DNA of 64,000 bases. Origin: Bettongia penicillata ogilbyi (Eukaryota > Chordata > Mammalia > Diprotodontia > Potoroidae). Positions 49,701-59,085 of the stretch are shown piece after piece. The stretch covers positions 868,001-932,000 of the forward strand of contig JAJHZJ010000754.1 in assembly GCA_023548195.1 (NCBI GenBank). The letters are read 5' to 3'. Position numbers and translations under genes: made by a program. Each line of letters begins with the position of its first letter. Positions within the stretch are counted from its first letter, which is position 1. The notes below the pieces were generated by a model that saw nothing but the letters and a program-made list of their open reading frames with translations, did no database searches and was not told the DNA's origin.

Positions 49701-52700
49701 CTTATATGTATAGAGAACTGAGTCAAATTTATAAGAATATAAGTCATTCACCAGTTGATAAGTGATCAAAGGATATGAACAGGCAGTTTTCAGATAAAGA
49801 AATCAAAGCTATCTATTTGTTTAATTCTGTATTTAATTCTGTAAAAAAAATGTTTTAAATTATTATTGTCTAGAGAAATGCAAATGAAAGCAATTCTGAG
49901 GTACCACCTCACACCTGTCAGATTGACTAATATGACAGAAAAGGAAAATGATAGATGTTGGAGAAGATGTAGGGAAATTGGAATACTAATGCATTGTTGA
50001 TAGAGTTATGAAGTGATGTGACCTTTTTGGAGAAAAATTTGGAACTATGCCCAAAAGGCTGTAAAACTGATCCAGCATTACCACTATTAGGTCTGTACCC
50101 CAAATAGATCATAAAAAAGGGAAAAGGACCTATTTACACAAAAGGGATAGCTCTTTTTGTAGTAACTAAGAAGCGGAAATTGAGGGAATGCCCATCAATT
50201 AGAGAGTGGCTAAACAAGTTATAGTATATGGTTGTGCTATAAGAAATGACAATCAGGATGGTTTCGAAAAAACTGAGAACACTTACATGAACTGATGCAG
50301 AGTGAAGTGAGCAGGATGAGGAGTACACGGTACACAGTAACAACAATATTGTATAGTGAAACAACTGTGAATAACTTATCAATACAATGATCCAAGTCAA
50401 AAAAAAATTTTTTCCTACCATGTGCCTTATTGATGCAGACACTATATCCTTGAGTGGGAGGAGGGTTCAGTTTAGTAAGCATTTATTAAGCACCTAGTGT
50501 GTGTGTGAGGCACTCTGGAAAAAGAGGGTGAAAGGAGGTAGTTGGGTTCCAAAAGAGTATTTAGTCTATTGATTCTTAATCTTTTATAATTTCCCCATTC
50601 CTCACAAAGTGGAATGGATAGCATATTCTTTTAAAGTGAATTAAAATAATTTTGATTAAAGGATTTTGTGACCTTCCTTTTTGGTAAGTGGAATCACTGT
50701 AGATATTGTAAAGCTACAACTGAGAACTACTTTTCAGTTGGATTAGGCCTTTCCCAGACTTCAGGATCCAAGACACAGTCTCTCTGTGCTTGGGCTAATG
50801 CCTGTTTTCAAGTGACCCTTGAATTACCTGCAAATTAACCTGTGAAAGAGGAGGGAGGAACCAGATCTGTTGAGTTCCTAATAGACATAAGCTCAAAATA
50901 TGCTGTCACAGGGGGAGAAGCCAAGATGGCGGAGTAGAAAGACTCACGTATGCTAGCTCCAAATCCACAGCCCATATATTTCCTGTAAAAAGAACTCCCC
51001 ACAAAATCAGGAGCGTTGCAAGGCACGCAGAAACACAGTGGAAGAGATTTCCGTTCCAGAGAGCGCTGGAAAACCATCCCCAGGGGTCCGTCACGCTCCA
51101 GACGTGGAGCCCACCCCTGTGCTGCCCTCGGAGCAGGCTGCAGGGACGGAATTTCCAGCGGCTGCGAAGGTCCTTCCACCCACAGGTGCTCCAGGTCAGT
51201 GAGAGAGACTTCTGGGCTGGCAGAGAAGGGAGCTGGGTGTCTCTGTGACTCGGGCCCCCTCGGGAGGCAGCAGCAGAGGCAGGGACAGCAGCACACCTGG
51301 GCTCCCCAAGCAGGCAGGGGCTCCGCTACATTACTGAAGGTCTCCACATAAACCCCCTGAGGGAACTGAGCCTGGGAGGCAGCTCTGCCCCCACCTGAGC
51401 ACCAGAACTTAAGCTCACATTGAATAGCAGCCACGCCCACCGCTGAAAGCCCTGAGGCTGGGGAGCAGCATTTGAATCTCAGACCCCAAGCTCTAGTGAG
51501 GTGGGGGTGGAGAGGAATCTCAGAAGTCAAGTAACTGGCTGGGAAAATGCCCAGGAAAGGGAAGAAAAATAAGACCATAGAAGGCTACTTTCTTAGGGGA
51601 CAGATGTTCCCGCCTTTCATTTCTGATGACGAGGAACTATTCTTACCATCAGGGAAAGACGTGGAGGTCGGGGCCTCTGTATCCCAGACATCCCAGGTGG
51701 ATGTCTGGTGGGCTCAGGCCATGGAAGAGCTCAAAAAGGATTTTGAAAATCAAGTTAGATAGGTGGAGGAAAAACTGGGAAGAGAAATGAGAGAGATGCA
51801 AGAAAAGCATGAAAAACGGGTCAATACCTTGCTAAAGGAGACCCAAAAAGTGCTGAAGAAAATAACACCTTAAAAAATAGGCTCACTTAATTGGCAAAAG
51901 AGGTTCAAAAAGCCAATGAGGAGAAGAATGCTTTCAAAAGCAGAATGAGCCAAATGGAAAAAGAGGTTCAAAAGTTCACTGAAGAAAATAGTTCTCTCAA
52001 AATTAGAATGGAACAGATGGAGTCTAATGACTTTCTGAGAAACCAAGAAATCACAAAACAAAACCAAGTCATGGGAAAAACAACTGACCTGGAAAATAGA
52101 TCCAGGAGAGACAATTTAAAAATTATGGGACTACCTGAAAGCCATGATCAAAAAAAGAGCCTAGACATCATCTTCCATGAAATTATCAAGGAAAACTGCC
52201 CTGAGATTCTAGAACCAGAGGGCAAAATAAGTATTGAAGGAATCCATCGATCACCGCCTGAAGGAGATCCAAAAAGAGAAACCCCTAGGAACATTGTGGC
52301 CAAATTCCAGAATTCCCAGGTCAAGGAGAAAATATTGCAAGCAGCTAGAAAGAAACAATTCCAGTATTGTGGAAATACAATCAGGATAACATAAGATCTA
52401 GCAGCTTCTACATTAAGGGATTAAAGGACGTGGAATAGGATATTCCAGAAGTCAAAGGAACTAGGACTCAAACCAAGAATCACCTGCCCAGCAAAACTGA
52501 GTATAATACTTCAGGGGAAAATACAGTCTTTCAATGAAACAGAGGACTTTCAAGCATTCTTGATGAAAAGACCAGATCCAAAAAGAAAATTTGACTTTCA
52601 AACACAATAATGAGAAGAAGCATGAAAAAGTAAACAGCAAAGAGAAGTCATAAGGGACTTACCAAAGGTGAACTGTTTACATTCCTACATGGAAAGACAA

Positions 52701-52746
52701 TATTTGTAACTCTTAAAACTTTTCAGTATCTGGGTAGTTGGGGGGA

Positions 52747-52783
<37 letters not shown>

Positions 52784-55700
52784 TATACATGCGTGCACAT
52801 ACAGAGACAGAGAGCACAGAGTGAATTGAATAGGATGGGACCATATCTTTAAAAAAATTAAGGTAAATGGTGAGAGAGAAATGTAGTGGGAGGAGAGAGG
52901 GTAAAATGGAATGTGGTAAATTATATCTCATTCAAGAGGCAAGCAGGAGACTTTTTAGTGGAGGGAAAAAGAGGAGAGCTGAGAAAAAAAACATGAAGTT
53001 TACCCTCATCACATTCAACTAAAGGAAGGAATAAAATGCACAGTCATTTTGGGATGAAAACCTATCTTACAATACAGGAAAGTAGGGGAGGAGGAGATAA
53101 GCAGTGTGGGGGGGGATGATGGAAGGGAGGGCAATGGGAGGAGGGAGCAATTTGAAGTCAACACTTGGGGAGGGACAGGATCAAAAGACAGAATAGAAAC
53201 AATGGGGGGCAGGATAGGATGGAGGGAAATACAGTTAGTCTTACACAACACGACTATTATGTAAGTCATTTGCAAAACTCCACAGATAAGGCCTGTATTG
53301 AATTGCCTGCCTTCTCAAAGGAATGGGTGGGGAGGGAGGGATGGGGAGAATTTGGAACTTAAAGTTTTAGGAACAACTGTTTACTATTGTTGCTACTAGG
53401 AAATAAGAAATACAGGTAATGGGGAATAGAAAGTCATCTGGCCCTACAGGAGAAAAGAGAAGATGGGGTGGGGACAAGAGAAGGGAGGGATGGCAGAAGG
53501 GAGGGCAGATTGGTGATAGGGGAAATTAGAATGCTTGGGGTGGAGGGAGGGGACAAATGGGGAGAAAATTTGGAACCCAAAATCTTGTGAAAATGAATGT
53601 AAAAAGTTAAATAAATAAATTTAAAAAATAATAATAATAATAAAAGTAAAAAAAAAAAGATAAAAACAAAAAAAAAAATACACTGTCACAGCCACATCTT
53701 TAATAAGAGAAAAAAACTAAGATACTAATCTTCCCAACAAGAGAAATGCTTAATGCTAAGGTTTTATAACGTACAAAATATTGCATACTCTTTGGGGTTT
53801 TGTAGATTTTAATAGGTGGGAAAGGGTACGCTCTCCAAGGGTCTTTGGTTGTTGGCTTTCTCATTCATGTGATATTTGTTTGTGTATCATCACTATAATT
53901 CATCTCTGAGCTCGTACTTGAAGCCTCTGTGGCTTGGTAAAACTAACCAGAGGTTATGTTCATCTGAAATAACCTGAGAAGAGCCCAGGATCAGCCCTTC
54001 TCCACCCTAAGTACGTCATTAAAGTACCACTTTAGTAATCCCTAAAAATTAACTGATTCCATTCAGACTGCCATGGAAGATGACCTTGATAGAGCCAAAG
54101 ATCAACCTACTGGAAATTTATTAGTGACTAGGGAGAGAAGCTATATAATGGAAACTACTCTACAACCTCGATTGCAGGTTTTATGGTGACCAGCAGTGAT
54201 GGCGCAATTTAGGATGCTTTGTACAAACAACTTGTAAAATGCTATTTTACCCTTTAGGATTTTTTTGGCTTAGTTGCTTCATAGCAGTGATGCAACAAAT
54301 AAAGGAACCGATACAAACAAAAGTTTTGAAGTGAGATCTTCTTACCATGGGGCCTTACAAGAAAACTGTGACTTTTAGTATGAGTTTTCTGCCTTCTATG
54401 TACAGTTCTTAACTAGAAGTTGTTTGTCTAGGTGACAAATTGTTTTGGCCCTTTTGGTTTTCCTTCCTCCTGTTTATTTTTTGACATTTTTACTGGCCTT
54501 TAGACACCCAAGCCTGGGAGTCTACCATGAGAAGAGGTAAAACTGAAATCATTTGACTTATTGTTCAGTCAGATTACTTAATTGGTTTTTGGGTTTTGTT
54601 GGTATTTTAGTCTGTTTTTGTTAATTTCTTGTAAAAAGTTAGTACCTGGTTGAAGAAGGCAAAAGTTAACTAAATTTAAATTGATGTTCAATTAATGCAA
54701 TAAGAACAATATTGTAAAGATAAACAACTTAGAAAGACATAAGAGCTCTCATCAACTCAAGGACAAACCACAATTCCAACCAATTCTAATTTGAGTGCTT
54801 TTAATTGTAGCACTTTTTTTTTTCTGAAACTTTTTACCACGTATAATCTTGTTGCCCTGTAATAATAAGAGGCCATAGGTGTACTGACATGTTCAGGAGA
54901 AAATGTCAGTAGGGCAGATGGTATGGGTCTCATTTCTAAATCTGTCTCCATCTTGACCTCCCTTTTGAACTCCAAACATGGATCTCTTACAAGGCATCTC
55001 ATTGTGGAAACCTCAAATTCAGCATGTCCACAACCAAACTTACTATCTTCCCACTAAATCTTTTCCTCCTTCTGAGTTCATTATTTCTGTCTATAGCATC
55101 CTTATTTACTCTTTCTCCCTTGTTCATATTATCTTTGACTCTTCTCTCATAACTAAGTAGTCAGCAAATATATTGTTTACCATGTGCCAGACAGTGTACA
55201 CTGGAGATACAGAGACAAAGAACAGTCACTGCTCTCAAGGTGTTTACATTCCATTTGGGAAAACACCATGTCAACTAGATACGTACAAGATATATATACG
55301 CAGAATAGATGGAAGATGGTTGTGGGACAAAGGGTTTTGGATGTCCAAGAGACAGTAAATGTATTGCTGTAGCTCAGGAAAAAGACTAGGGCTAGATGTA
55401 GAGATCTGAGAATCATTTGCATAAAAGTGATAATTGAGAACTGATGAAGAGATAGTAGAGGATAATATCTGATGGATGTGAGAGGAGGAAGGCAGAGGAG
55501 AGAAGAGAAAGTCTTAGAGAAAGACCTTGATATTTTTGTTCTCATAGGAAGCTAACATCTCCTCAGCTGAGAGGGTGGAGAGAGGAGTCCATGAGACTTG
55601 AGGAAAGAAGACAATGTTTGGAATAACTTTCTTTGGTGGGTGGAATAGCAAAGTGACTAAGGAAGTATAGAGGGGTTGCAGCTCTTTTCAGTGGTATACA

Positions 55701-58054
55701 ACAAGGAAGAAAGGAGGATGGATGGGAGTAATCCAAATTTGTAATTTGGCAAGATGTAATTGGTCATAGGACATAAGAGCAAAGTCTCAAGGGCACCTCT
55801 GCAATATCTCTTGTATTTGTTTTATCCTCTTATGCCTTATTGTGGCATGGACATTTTTCATCAAGAGTTTATTTTAAATTTTATTTTTCTCATTGATTTT
55901 CTTGATACAGTTTCCAAGAAGCATAGAGATCCGTTGGATTGTTGAGAAGTGTTTGATCTCATTCTTTATCAAAGAAAGAGGAAAAGGTCCTACAGATAGA
56001 AAAATATTTATAGCAGCTCTTTCTGTTGTGACAAAGAGCTAGAAACTAAAAGGATGCCCATCATTTGGGGAATGGTTGAACAAATTTTGATATATGAATG
56101 TAGTCCAATATTATTGTGCCATAAGAAAAGATAGAAGTTGAATTTAGAGAGACAACTTCTATGAACTGTACAAAGTAAAGTTAGCACAGCCAGAAGAACA
56201 GTTTATACCGAGGCATCAAAAGTATAAAAATGAACAGTTTTGAAAAAATTAAGAATTTTGATCAACATAGTAATCAATCACGAGTCAAGAGGACTGATGA
56301 TGAAGAATACTGTCCACCTTCTGGCAAAAGTGTGACACATTAATATGCAGAATGAGACACATGTTTTTTGACATGGCCAACATGGATGGAATTTGTTTTC
56401 CAATACTTAACTGTTACAAGGGGTTTTGATTGTGTTTTTGGGAAAGTGGTAAGTGGAGCAGAAAAAGTACTTGACGGTGGGGAAAAACAGGTTAAGGTGT
56501 TGACCGTTTCTGTTGTAGTTTAGTTGTTCAAAGTCTAGAAGCTACCACTGAAAATAATCACTGTTAATGACAAATTTATAGGACTTTGTCCTGCCTGAAG
56601 TGTAGATATGATATCTGTTTGTACTTTCAGATTAACAACATGAAGACGAAATTTAAAGAAACAATTGAGAAATGTGATACTCTGGAGCATAGACTCAATG
56701 ATCTCTTGAAAGAAAAGCAGTCTGTGGAAAGAAAGTATGTATTTGGTGTTAGGTATTTGTCTTTAAAGGATTTTTTAAGTCAGTCCTTAAATAATGGAAT
56801 AATTCCATAACAGTTATGGGAACATTTTAAATATTATGTTTTCATCATCAGTCTTTCATGGCTCAGCATATACTTACAGCACCTGTCTGCTTTTGGACCT
56901 CCTGTTAAGTGGAAAATGGGCTATTTATCTTTAATAGTCAGAATAATTTAAATGATATTGTGAAATAGAGTTCCTTCTTCTCTTGAAACCTGTAAGATTA
57001 AGATGTATTAATACAGTCTCCCTTTTTTATATGGGGTGGGGAGGGGATGAAAGGGGCAAGTGATGAATACTAAGCAAAAGATTAACCAGCTGTGGGTCAG
57101 AACATAAGCCTGTTGCAGGTGTTTGGGAAGAAAGGCAAGTATTACAGAGTTAAAGGAGTTTTCCTGGGTTTTCTGGGTGCCCTTCAGAGGCACTTATTTC
57201 TTATGAGCCCTGAGAGAATGAAAGGGAGGTCCCATAGGCCACTTAGTCTTGAAATTAATTTTGAGAGTATAATCCCCCTCCTTATGCAGTATATCCATTG
57301 AGGTCAGAGCCCTTGACTTTCTCAGAATGCTACTTTTCATCAACATTGCCATCTCCCAAGCACCCACCCAGCTGCTGACAGACATAACTTTTGGAAAGGA
57401 TTAGTAGTTGTGGCTGGGCTATAACATGGTCGTGAATTTTCAAATCCAGATACCTTTTTTTTTAATGTTCTAAATAATCCGTGAGTATGTTACTGTGATA
57501 CTCTAAATGTGTTAGCTAGAGAGAGTATTGCTCAGAAATTCTTGATCCTAATGTGGTAGTGAAATGCTCTACCTCACTAAAGTGGGAAAAGGTCTCTTTG
57601 CTAAAGAGGCCCTGGAGCCTTGGCTCCCCCATTGGTTTTCAGAGCAGAAAGGTAATAACAGTAGAAAATGTGCTTTTTTGTTGCTCTGTTTTTTGAAAGG
57701 TGCACACAGCTGAATGTAAAATTAGCCAAACTCTCCACTGAGCTCAAGGAAGAGCAGGAAATGAACAAGTGTTTGCGAGCCAATCAAGTCCTCCTGCAAA
57801 ACAAGCTCAAAGAGGAGGAGAGAATTCTGAAGGAAACTTGTGATCAGAAGGACATGCAGATCACAGAGATCCAGGAGCAGCTGCGTGATGTCATGTTCTA
57901 CCTAGAAGCCCAGCAGAAAATTAATCATCTGCCAGCCGAGACCCGGCAGGAAATTCAGGAGGGACAGATCAACATTGCTGCGGCAAGCTCCCCTTCAGTC
58001 GGAGGTACAGGGAAGCTGCCCTCCAGGAGGGGCCGGGGCAAGAGGGGCAAGTGA
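28701..58054 (+). CDS. BRAP: BRCA1-associated protein (BRAP/IMP), complete gene, 12 coding exons
   Basis: Joined exons: 28701-28785, 30668-30829, 31554-31749, 32961-33150, 37782-37895, 39223-39371, 44406-44481, 44948-45086, 45475-45584, 48940-49029, 56631-56734, 57700-58054. They total 1770 nt (589 codons plus stop), every phase agrees and every intron is GT-AG. Seen: RRM-like BRAP2 domain about residues 150-245; RING with Cys264, 267, 283, His285, 288, Cys291, 300, 303; UBP-type zinc finger about 317-355; long charged coiled coil about 390-550; basic Gly-rich C terminus. Known for the family: a cytoplasmic RING E3 ligase that binds Ras-GTP, dampens KSR/RAF-MEK signalling until it autoubiquitinates, and retains NLS proteins such as BRCA1 in the cytoplasm; the UBP finger binds ubiquitin. 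Assignment rests on near-identity to human BRAP recalled from memory. The only structural uncertainty is the exon 2 acceptor. Confidence 0.97.
28786..30030 (+). other. BRAP intron 1, 5' half
   Basis: CpG island continues to about 29100; a C-run lies at 28867-28886. At about 29128-29225 there is a MIR3-like fragment (GTAAACACTAAGCGCCCACT). The rest is unremarkable. Confidence 0.5.
30030..30260 (+). repeat. Degraded CORE SINE
   Basis: TGCTTAATCTCTCTGAGCCT, GGTCTCTTCCAATTCTTTG and TTTTGAGGATCAAGCAAGC. Confidence 0.55.
30668..30829 (+). CDS. BRAP: BRAP coding exon 2
   Basis: Residues 29-82, from MSDEEIKEK onward; donor GTAAGT at 30830. Two AG acceptors lie 4 nt apart (30666-30667 and 30670-30671). 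Only the upstream one keeps the frame, giving Val-Arg-Glu before MSDEE where human has Gly-Glu. The internal ATG at 30676 has G at -3. Confidence 0.88.
31358..31389 (+). other. Partial duplicate of BRAP exon 2 inside intron 2
   Basis: 32 bp matching exon 2 positions 30794-30825 at 31 of 32 bases, preceded by TTTTCTTTGCC, so that its own CAG reads as a 3' splice site. The next codon in the exon 2 frame is TAA and the donor is not preserved. Confidence 0.85.
31554..31749 (+). CDS. BRAP: BRAP coding exon 3
   Basis: Residues 83-147. It holds the Ser-rich, low-complexity linker ([15 protein letters not shown]) and the conserved [20 protein letters not shown] segment that leads into the RRM-like domain. 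Donor GTAAGA at 31750. The Ser-rich linker differs most from human. Confidence 0.95.
31750..32960 (+). other. BRAP intron 3
   Basis: No repeat recognised with confidence; G-run near 32212-32230. Nothing else supported. Confidence 0.4.
32961..33150 (+). CDS. BRAP: BRAP coding exon 4 (RRM-like BRAP2 domain)
   Basis: Residues 148-211, starting with the split Asn codon then [15 protein letters not shown]. It encodes most of the BRAP2 domain ([36 protein letters not shown]), an RRM-like fold. Acceptor CTCTTCAG, donor GTATGA. Confidence 0.96.
34166..34308. mobile_element. Short DNA-transposon-like element
   Basis: Ends CAGTGATGCCAAA and the reverse of TGACACCTCTG form an imperfect inverted repeat; AT-rich centre TTTTATTCATTTTGATAAAC. 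Resembles a common marsupial hAT-type MITE. Confidence 0.5.
35788..35930 (+). repeat. Marsupial tRNA-derived SINE, well preserved
   Basis: Starts GGGGGCAGCTAGATGGTGCA, has GAGTTCAAATCCAGCCTCAG (B-box region) and GTGAACCTGGGCAAATCACT, and ends in an A-run. GTGATAA is present on both sides (35779-35785 and 35931-35937), consistent with a target-site duplication. Confidence 0.92.
35931..37781 (+). other. BRAP intron 4, 3' part
   Basis: No confident repeat; a T-run near 36931 and a G-run near 37436-37450. The short open frames here are not supported. Confidence 0.4.
37782..37895 (+). CDS. BRAP: BRAP coding exon 5
   Basis: Residues 212-249 ([20 protein letters not shown] through VVKSED), the end of the RRM-like domain. 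Phase 0 on both sides. It follows a 4.6-kb intron. Confidence 0.96.
37960..38110 (+). repeat. Degraded SINE
   Basis: CATCAGATATAAAATGGGAA and GGGATATTGTGAGGAAAGAT are a decayed SINE 3' half. Confidence 0.5.
38620..38808 (+). repeat. L1 3' end
   Basis: TATATCGGATTGCTTGCCAC, G-rich block, TTTGGAACTCAAAATCTTTT, then TTTACATGTAATTGGAAAAA and AATAAAATACT. 5'-truncated copy. Confidence 0.85.
39223..39371 (+). CDS. BRAP: BRAP coding exon 6 (RING finger)
   Basis: Residues 250-298. Contains the first six zinc ligands of the RING: Cys264 and Cys267 in KCTVCLER, then Cys283, His285, His288 and Cys291. The last ligand pair is in exon 7. Donor GTAAGT splits the Thr299 codon. Confidence 0.97.
40225..40460 (+). 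repeat. tRNA-derived SINE
   Basis: AGCACCAGGCCCAGGGTCAG, CTCATCTGTAAAATGCAAAT, GAGTTGTTCTGAGGGAAAAG. Confidence 0.78.
40990..41265 (-). repeat. MIR-type SINE, nearly full length, reverse
   Basis: TTAAGCACCTACTATGTGCT, CATTTTGCATTTGAGGAAAT and GTGCTCTATCTGCTGCTGC. Confidence 0.78.
42090..42640 (+). repeat. L1 ORF2 C-terminal fragment and 3' end
   Basis: CCCATCAATTGGGGAATGGC, GAACAAGTTGTGGCAATATG, ending TTTTTACATGTAATTGGGGG and an A-rich tail. Much of the 3' UTR is missing. Confidence 0.85.
42685..44275 (+). repeat. L1 ORF2 (RT core to 3' end), internally deleted
   Basis: Contains the reverse transcriptase region with FVDDMMIYL (the FADD-type active-site motif, Ala changed to Val), the KYLGVYLP segment and the C-terminal [18 protein letters not shown] jump at about 43525-43535 skips part of ORF2. 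(TG)n at 44044-44070; ends GTATGCTGTCTTGGGGAAGG and an A-rich tail. Confidence 0.88.
44406..44481 (+). CDS. BRAP: BRAP coding exon 7 (RING end, UBP finger start)
   Basis: Residues 299-324: [20 protein letters not shown]. It supplies RING ligands Cys300 and Cys303 and the first UBP-finger cysteines Cys317 and Cys320. It follows a 5-kb intron full of L1 fragments. Confidence 0.96.
44948..45086 (+). CDS. BRAP: BRAP coding exon 8 (UBP-type zinc finger)
   Basis: Residues 325-370, essentially identical to human: [20 protein letters not shown] then [11 protein letters not shown]. Carries Cys329, Cys332, Cys337, His344, His348 and His354 of the ubiquitin-binding finger. Donor GTACAA. Confidence 0.97.
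45475..45584 (+). CDS. BRAP: BRAP coding exon 9
   Basis: Residues 371-407: [20 protein letters not shown] through [10 protein letters not shown]. It closes the UBP-finger region and enters the coiled coil. Donor GTAAAG. Confidence 0.96.
46465..47640 (+). repeat. Two related blocks of an old mammalian repeat in tandem
   Basis: Each block opens with a TTATTAAAAACCTACTATGT or TTAAGCATCTCCTGTGTGCC motif (about 46480 and 47118), then a stretch with GAAGGGCTTTAAAGGCC or GAAGGGCTTTATGGGCC (about 46854 and 47449). I cannot name the family. Confidence 0.5.
47641..47835 (+). other. Insert with a 7SL/Alu-domain-like start
   Basis: GGTGGCATATGCCTGTAG at 47651-47668 resembles the 5' domain of 7SL RNA over about 33 bp, but the similarity stops after that. 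No A-tail or clear duplication was seen. Confidence 0.3.
48545..48650 (-). repeat. SINE fragment, reverse
   Basis: AGTCACATAGCAAGTTTGTA, GGGACTTGAACCTAACAATA and a CATGCTGCC end. Confidence 0.65.
48940..49029 (+). CDS. BRAP: BRAP coding exon 10 (coiled coil)
   Basis: Residues 408-437: [20 protein letters not shown] through DTAEE. Phase 0 both sides, acceptor GGTTCTAG, donor GTAAGT. Followed by a 7.6-kb intron that received a HAL1-type insertion. Confidence 0.96.
49445..50410 (+). repeat. L1 ORF2 C-terminal region
   Basis: TTTTTGCACAAACAAAACCA, GAGGTACCACCTCACACCTG, GCCCATCAATTAGAGAGTGG. Many stops; no 3' UTR. Confidence 0.82.
51547..52610 (+). pseudogene. L1-type ORF1 in HAL1 copy 2, lightly broken
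   Basis: Starts [18 protein letters not shown]. Coiled coil, then [17 protein letters not shown] and [16 protein letters not shown] stop near 51760, a frameshift near 51850 and a stop near 52392; otherwise better preserved than copy 1. Confidence 0.87.
52747..52780. repeat. (CA)n microsatellite inside HAL1 copy 2
   Basis: About 16 CA units, then ATACATATACATG. The corresponding place in copy 1 (about 3695-3715) has only a short TATACATATAA, so the repeat expanded after the copies separated. Confidence 0.9.
53691..54940 (+). other. BRAP intron 10, unassigned part
   Basis: No repeat family recognised with confidence. The reverse open frame at 54757-55002 is not supported. Confidence 0.35.
54945..55290 (+). 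repeat. CR1/L2-like piece and MIR3-like piece
   Basis: GGAAACCTCAAATTCAGCAT at about 55010, then TTTACCATGTGCCAGACAGT at about 55175. Confidence 0.55.
55985..56500 (+). repeat. L1 ORF2 end and 3' UTR fragment
   Basis: GATGCCCATCATTTGGGGAA, GAACAAATTTTGATATATG and TGTGACACATTAATATGC, ending 130 bp before BRAP exon 11. Confidence 0.75.
56631..56734 (+). CDS. BRAP: BRAP coding exon 11 (coiled coil)
   Basis: Residues 438-471 plus two bases: [20 protein letters not shown] through EKQSVER. Heptad-like, charged; acceptor TACTTTCAG, donor GTATGT. Confidence 0.96.
56735..57699 (+). other. BRAP intron 11
   Basis: No repeat recognised; purine-rich at 57030-57060. The short reverse open frames are not supported. 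Confidence 0.4.
57700..58054 (+). CDS. BRAP: BRAP coding exon 12 with stop codon
   Basis: Residues 472-589 and TGA. Continues the coiled coil ([20 protein letters not shown], then [20 protein letters not shown]) and ends in a Gly/Arg/Lys-rich tail GRGKRGK. The Ala/Ser linker before the tail is slightly shorter than in human, which accounts for most of the length difference. Confidence 0.96.
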
Positions 58055-59085
58055 GCCTCTTCTTAGTAAGCACTTGTGGCTAAGACGGTGGTCCCTGTCA
58101 CCAGGAGGTTGTCAGGGGCTGCCAGCTCAATGTGAGGTTGGTTACTGAATAAGTAAGTACACCAAGTGAGGATCAACATGAAATTGTTTGGATCGTTTTT
58201 TTTCCTAATGTGTTGTTTAATGAGTTATAGGGGTTTATGACCAGGACAGCTACTGGGAATTGGCAGTATTTAAAAGGGTTTTTTTTTAAACTTATATTTA
58301 GCTAACCTCTTGACATGTTTTAATTACCATTTTGCCTTCCAAATTTACCCAAAACTAACTCTACATTTTTTCAGCTGTACTTACTGAGTTGGCATATTTT
58401 CACATTGAAGTCCTGGGGTCAATTTTTTATATTAAGAAAAAGTTTGAAACCTCTGTGAAAATTTCCTAGACACAAGAGTACCAAAGGACCCTTGGAGAAG
58501 TAGTAGCTGCAAAGGTCAAGAAAACAGGCACATTAAAGCTGGTGAAGCCATTTGATCGTTCTAGAAACATTTGTCAGAAGCTGGTCTTGTTGGATGCTGA
58601 TGAGCATGACTACTTTCTATCAAATATTGTTGATGTATATGCCCTGCTAGAGGGGATGGGAAGATCATCCTGTTTGGGGAAGTTTGTGACATAGATGCAT
58701 GTCACTGTGGCATCTACTCCAGTTCTAGGCATAGCCAGGGGAAAATAAAACAAAACAAGCAATATTGGGCAGAGCACACTCACCATGGACATGGCAACAG
58801 CATTTCCACTTTATTTCCACCTAATTTTATTATGTCTCACTGAAGTCTAAAGGTTTAGTGATTTCTGCCCAGAGTCTTACCAACAGCCCCCTCCCTCATC
58901 AGTGCTCTTGCTTCAGTAGATCGAGCCAAATAAACTGTCCAAGTGACACAGCCAAGTTGGGCATTTAAATTAGGTGGGGGTATATGGCATGCATGTCCTG
59001 CCAGCTGTGCTTTCTGCTGAATTTAGTTCTGATTAAATATTCATATAGGTTACATTCCACATTGAGCTAGGAGCTAAAATAAACT
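58055..59085 (+). other. BRAP: BRAP 3' untranslated region (end uncertain)
   Basis: Sequence after the BRAP stop has few recognisable repeats, as expected of a 3' UTR. AATAAA hexamers are at 58744-58749, 58929-58934 and 59078-59083. I cannot tell which is used, and the UTR could extend further. A 74-codon stop-free stretch at about 58470-58691 lies inside it. Confidence 0.55.

Larger units (their letters stand above)
50911..53674 (+). mobile_element. HAL1-type (half-L1) element, copy 2
   Basis: Starts GGGGGAGAAGCCAAGATGGC, then a GC-rich 5' UTR to 51546, ORF1, and a purine-rich 3' region with (CA)n, ending TTTGGAACCCAAAATCTTGT and an A-rich tail. No ORF2. Imperfect duplication (14 of 16) at 50895-50910 and 53675-53690. 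Shares its ORF2-deletion junction with copy 1: AGTTAGT at 53233-53239. Confidence 0.88.

Noticed and set aside
50835..51578. 247-codon reverse frame
   Set aside because: It lies antisense over the GC-rich 5' UTR of HAL1 copy 2; no match to a known protein and the strand conflicts with the element.
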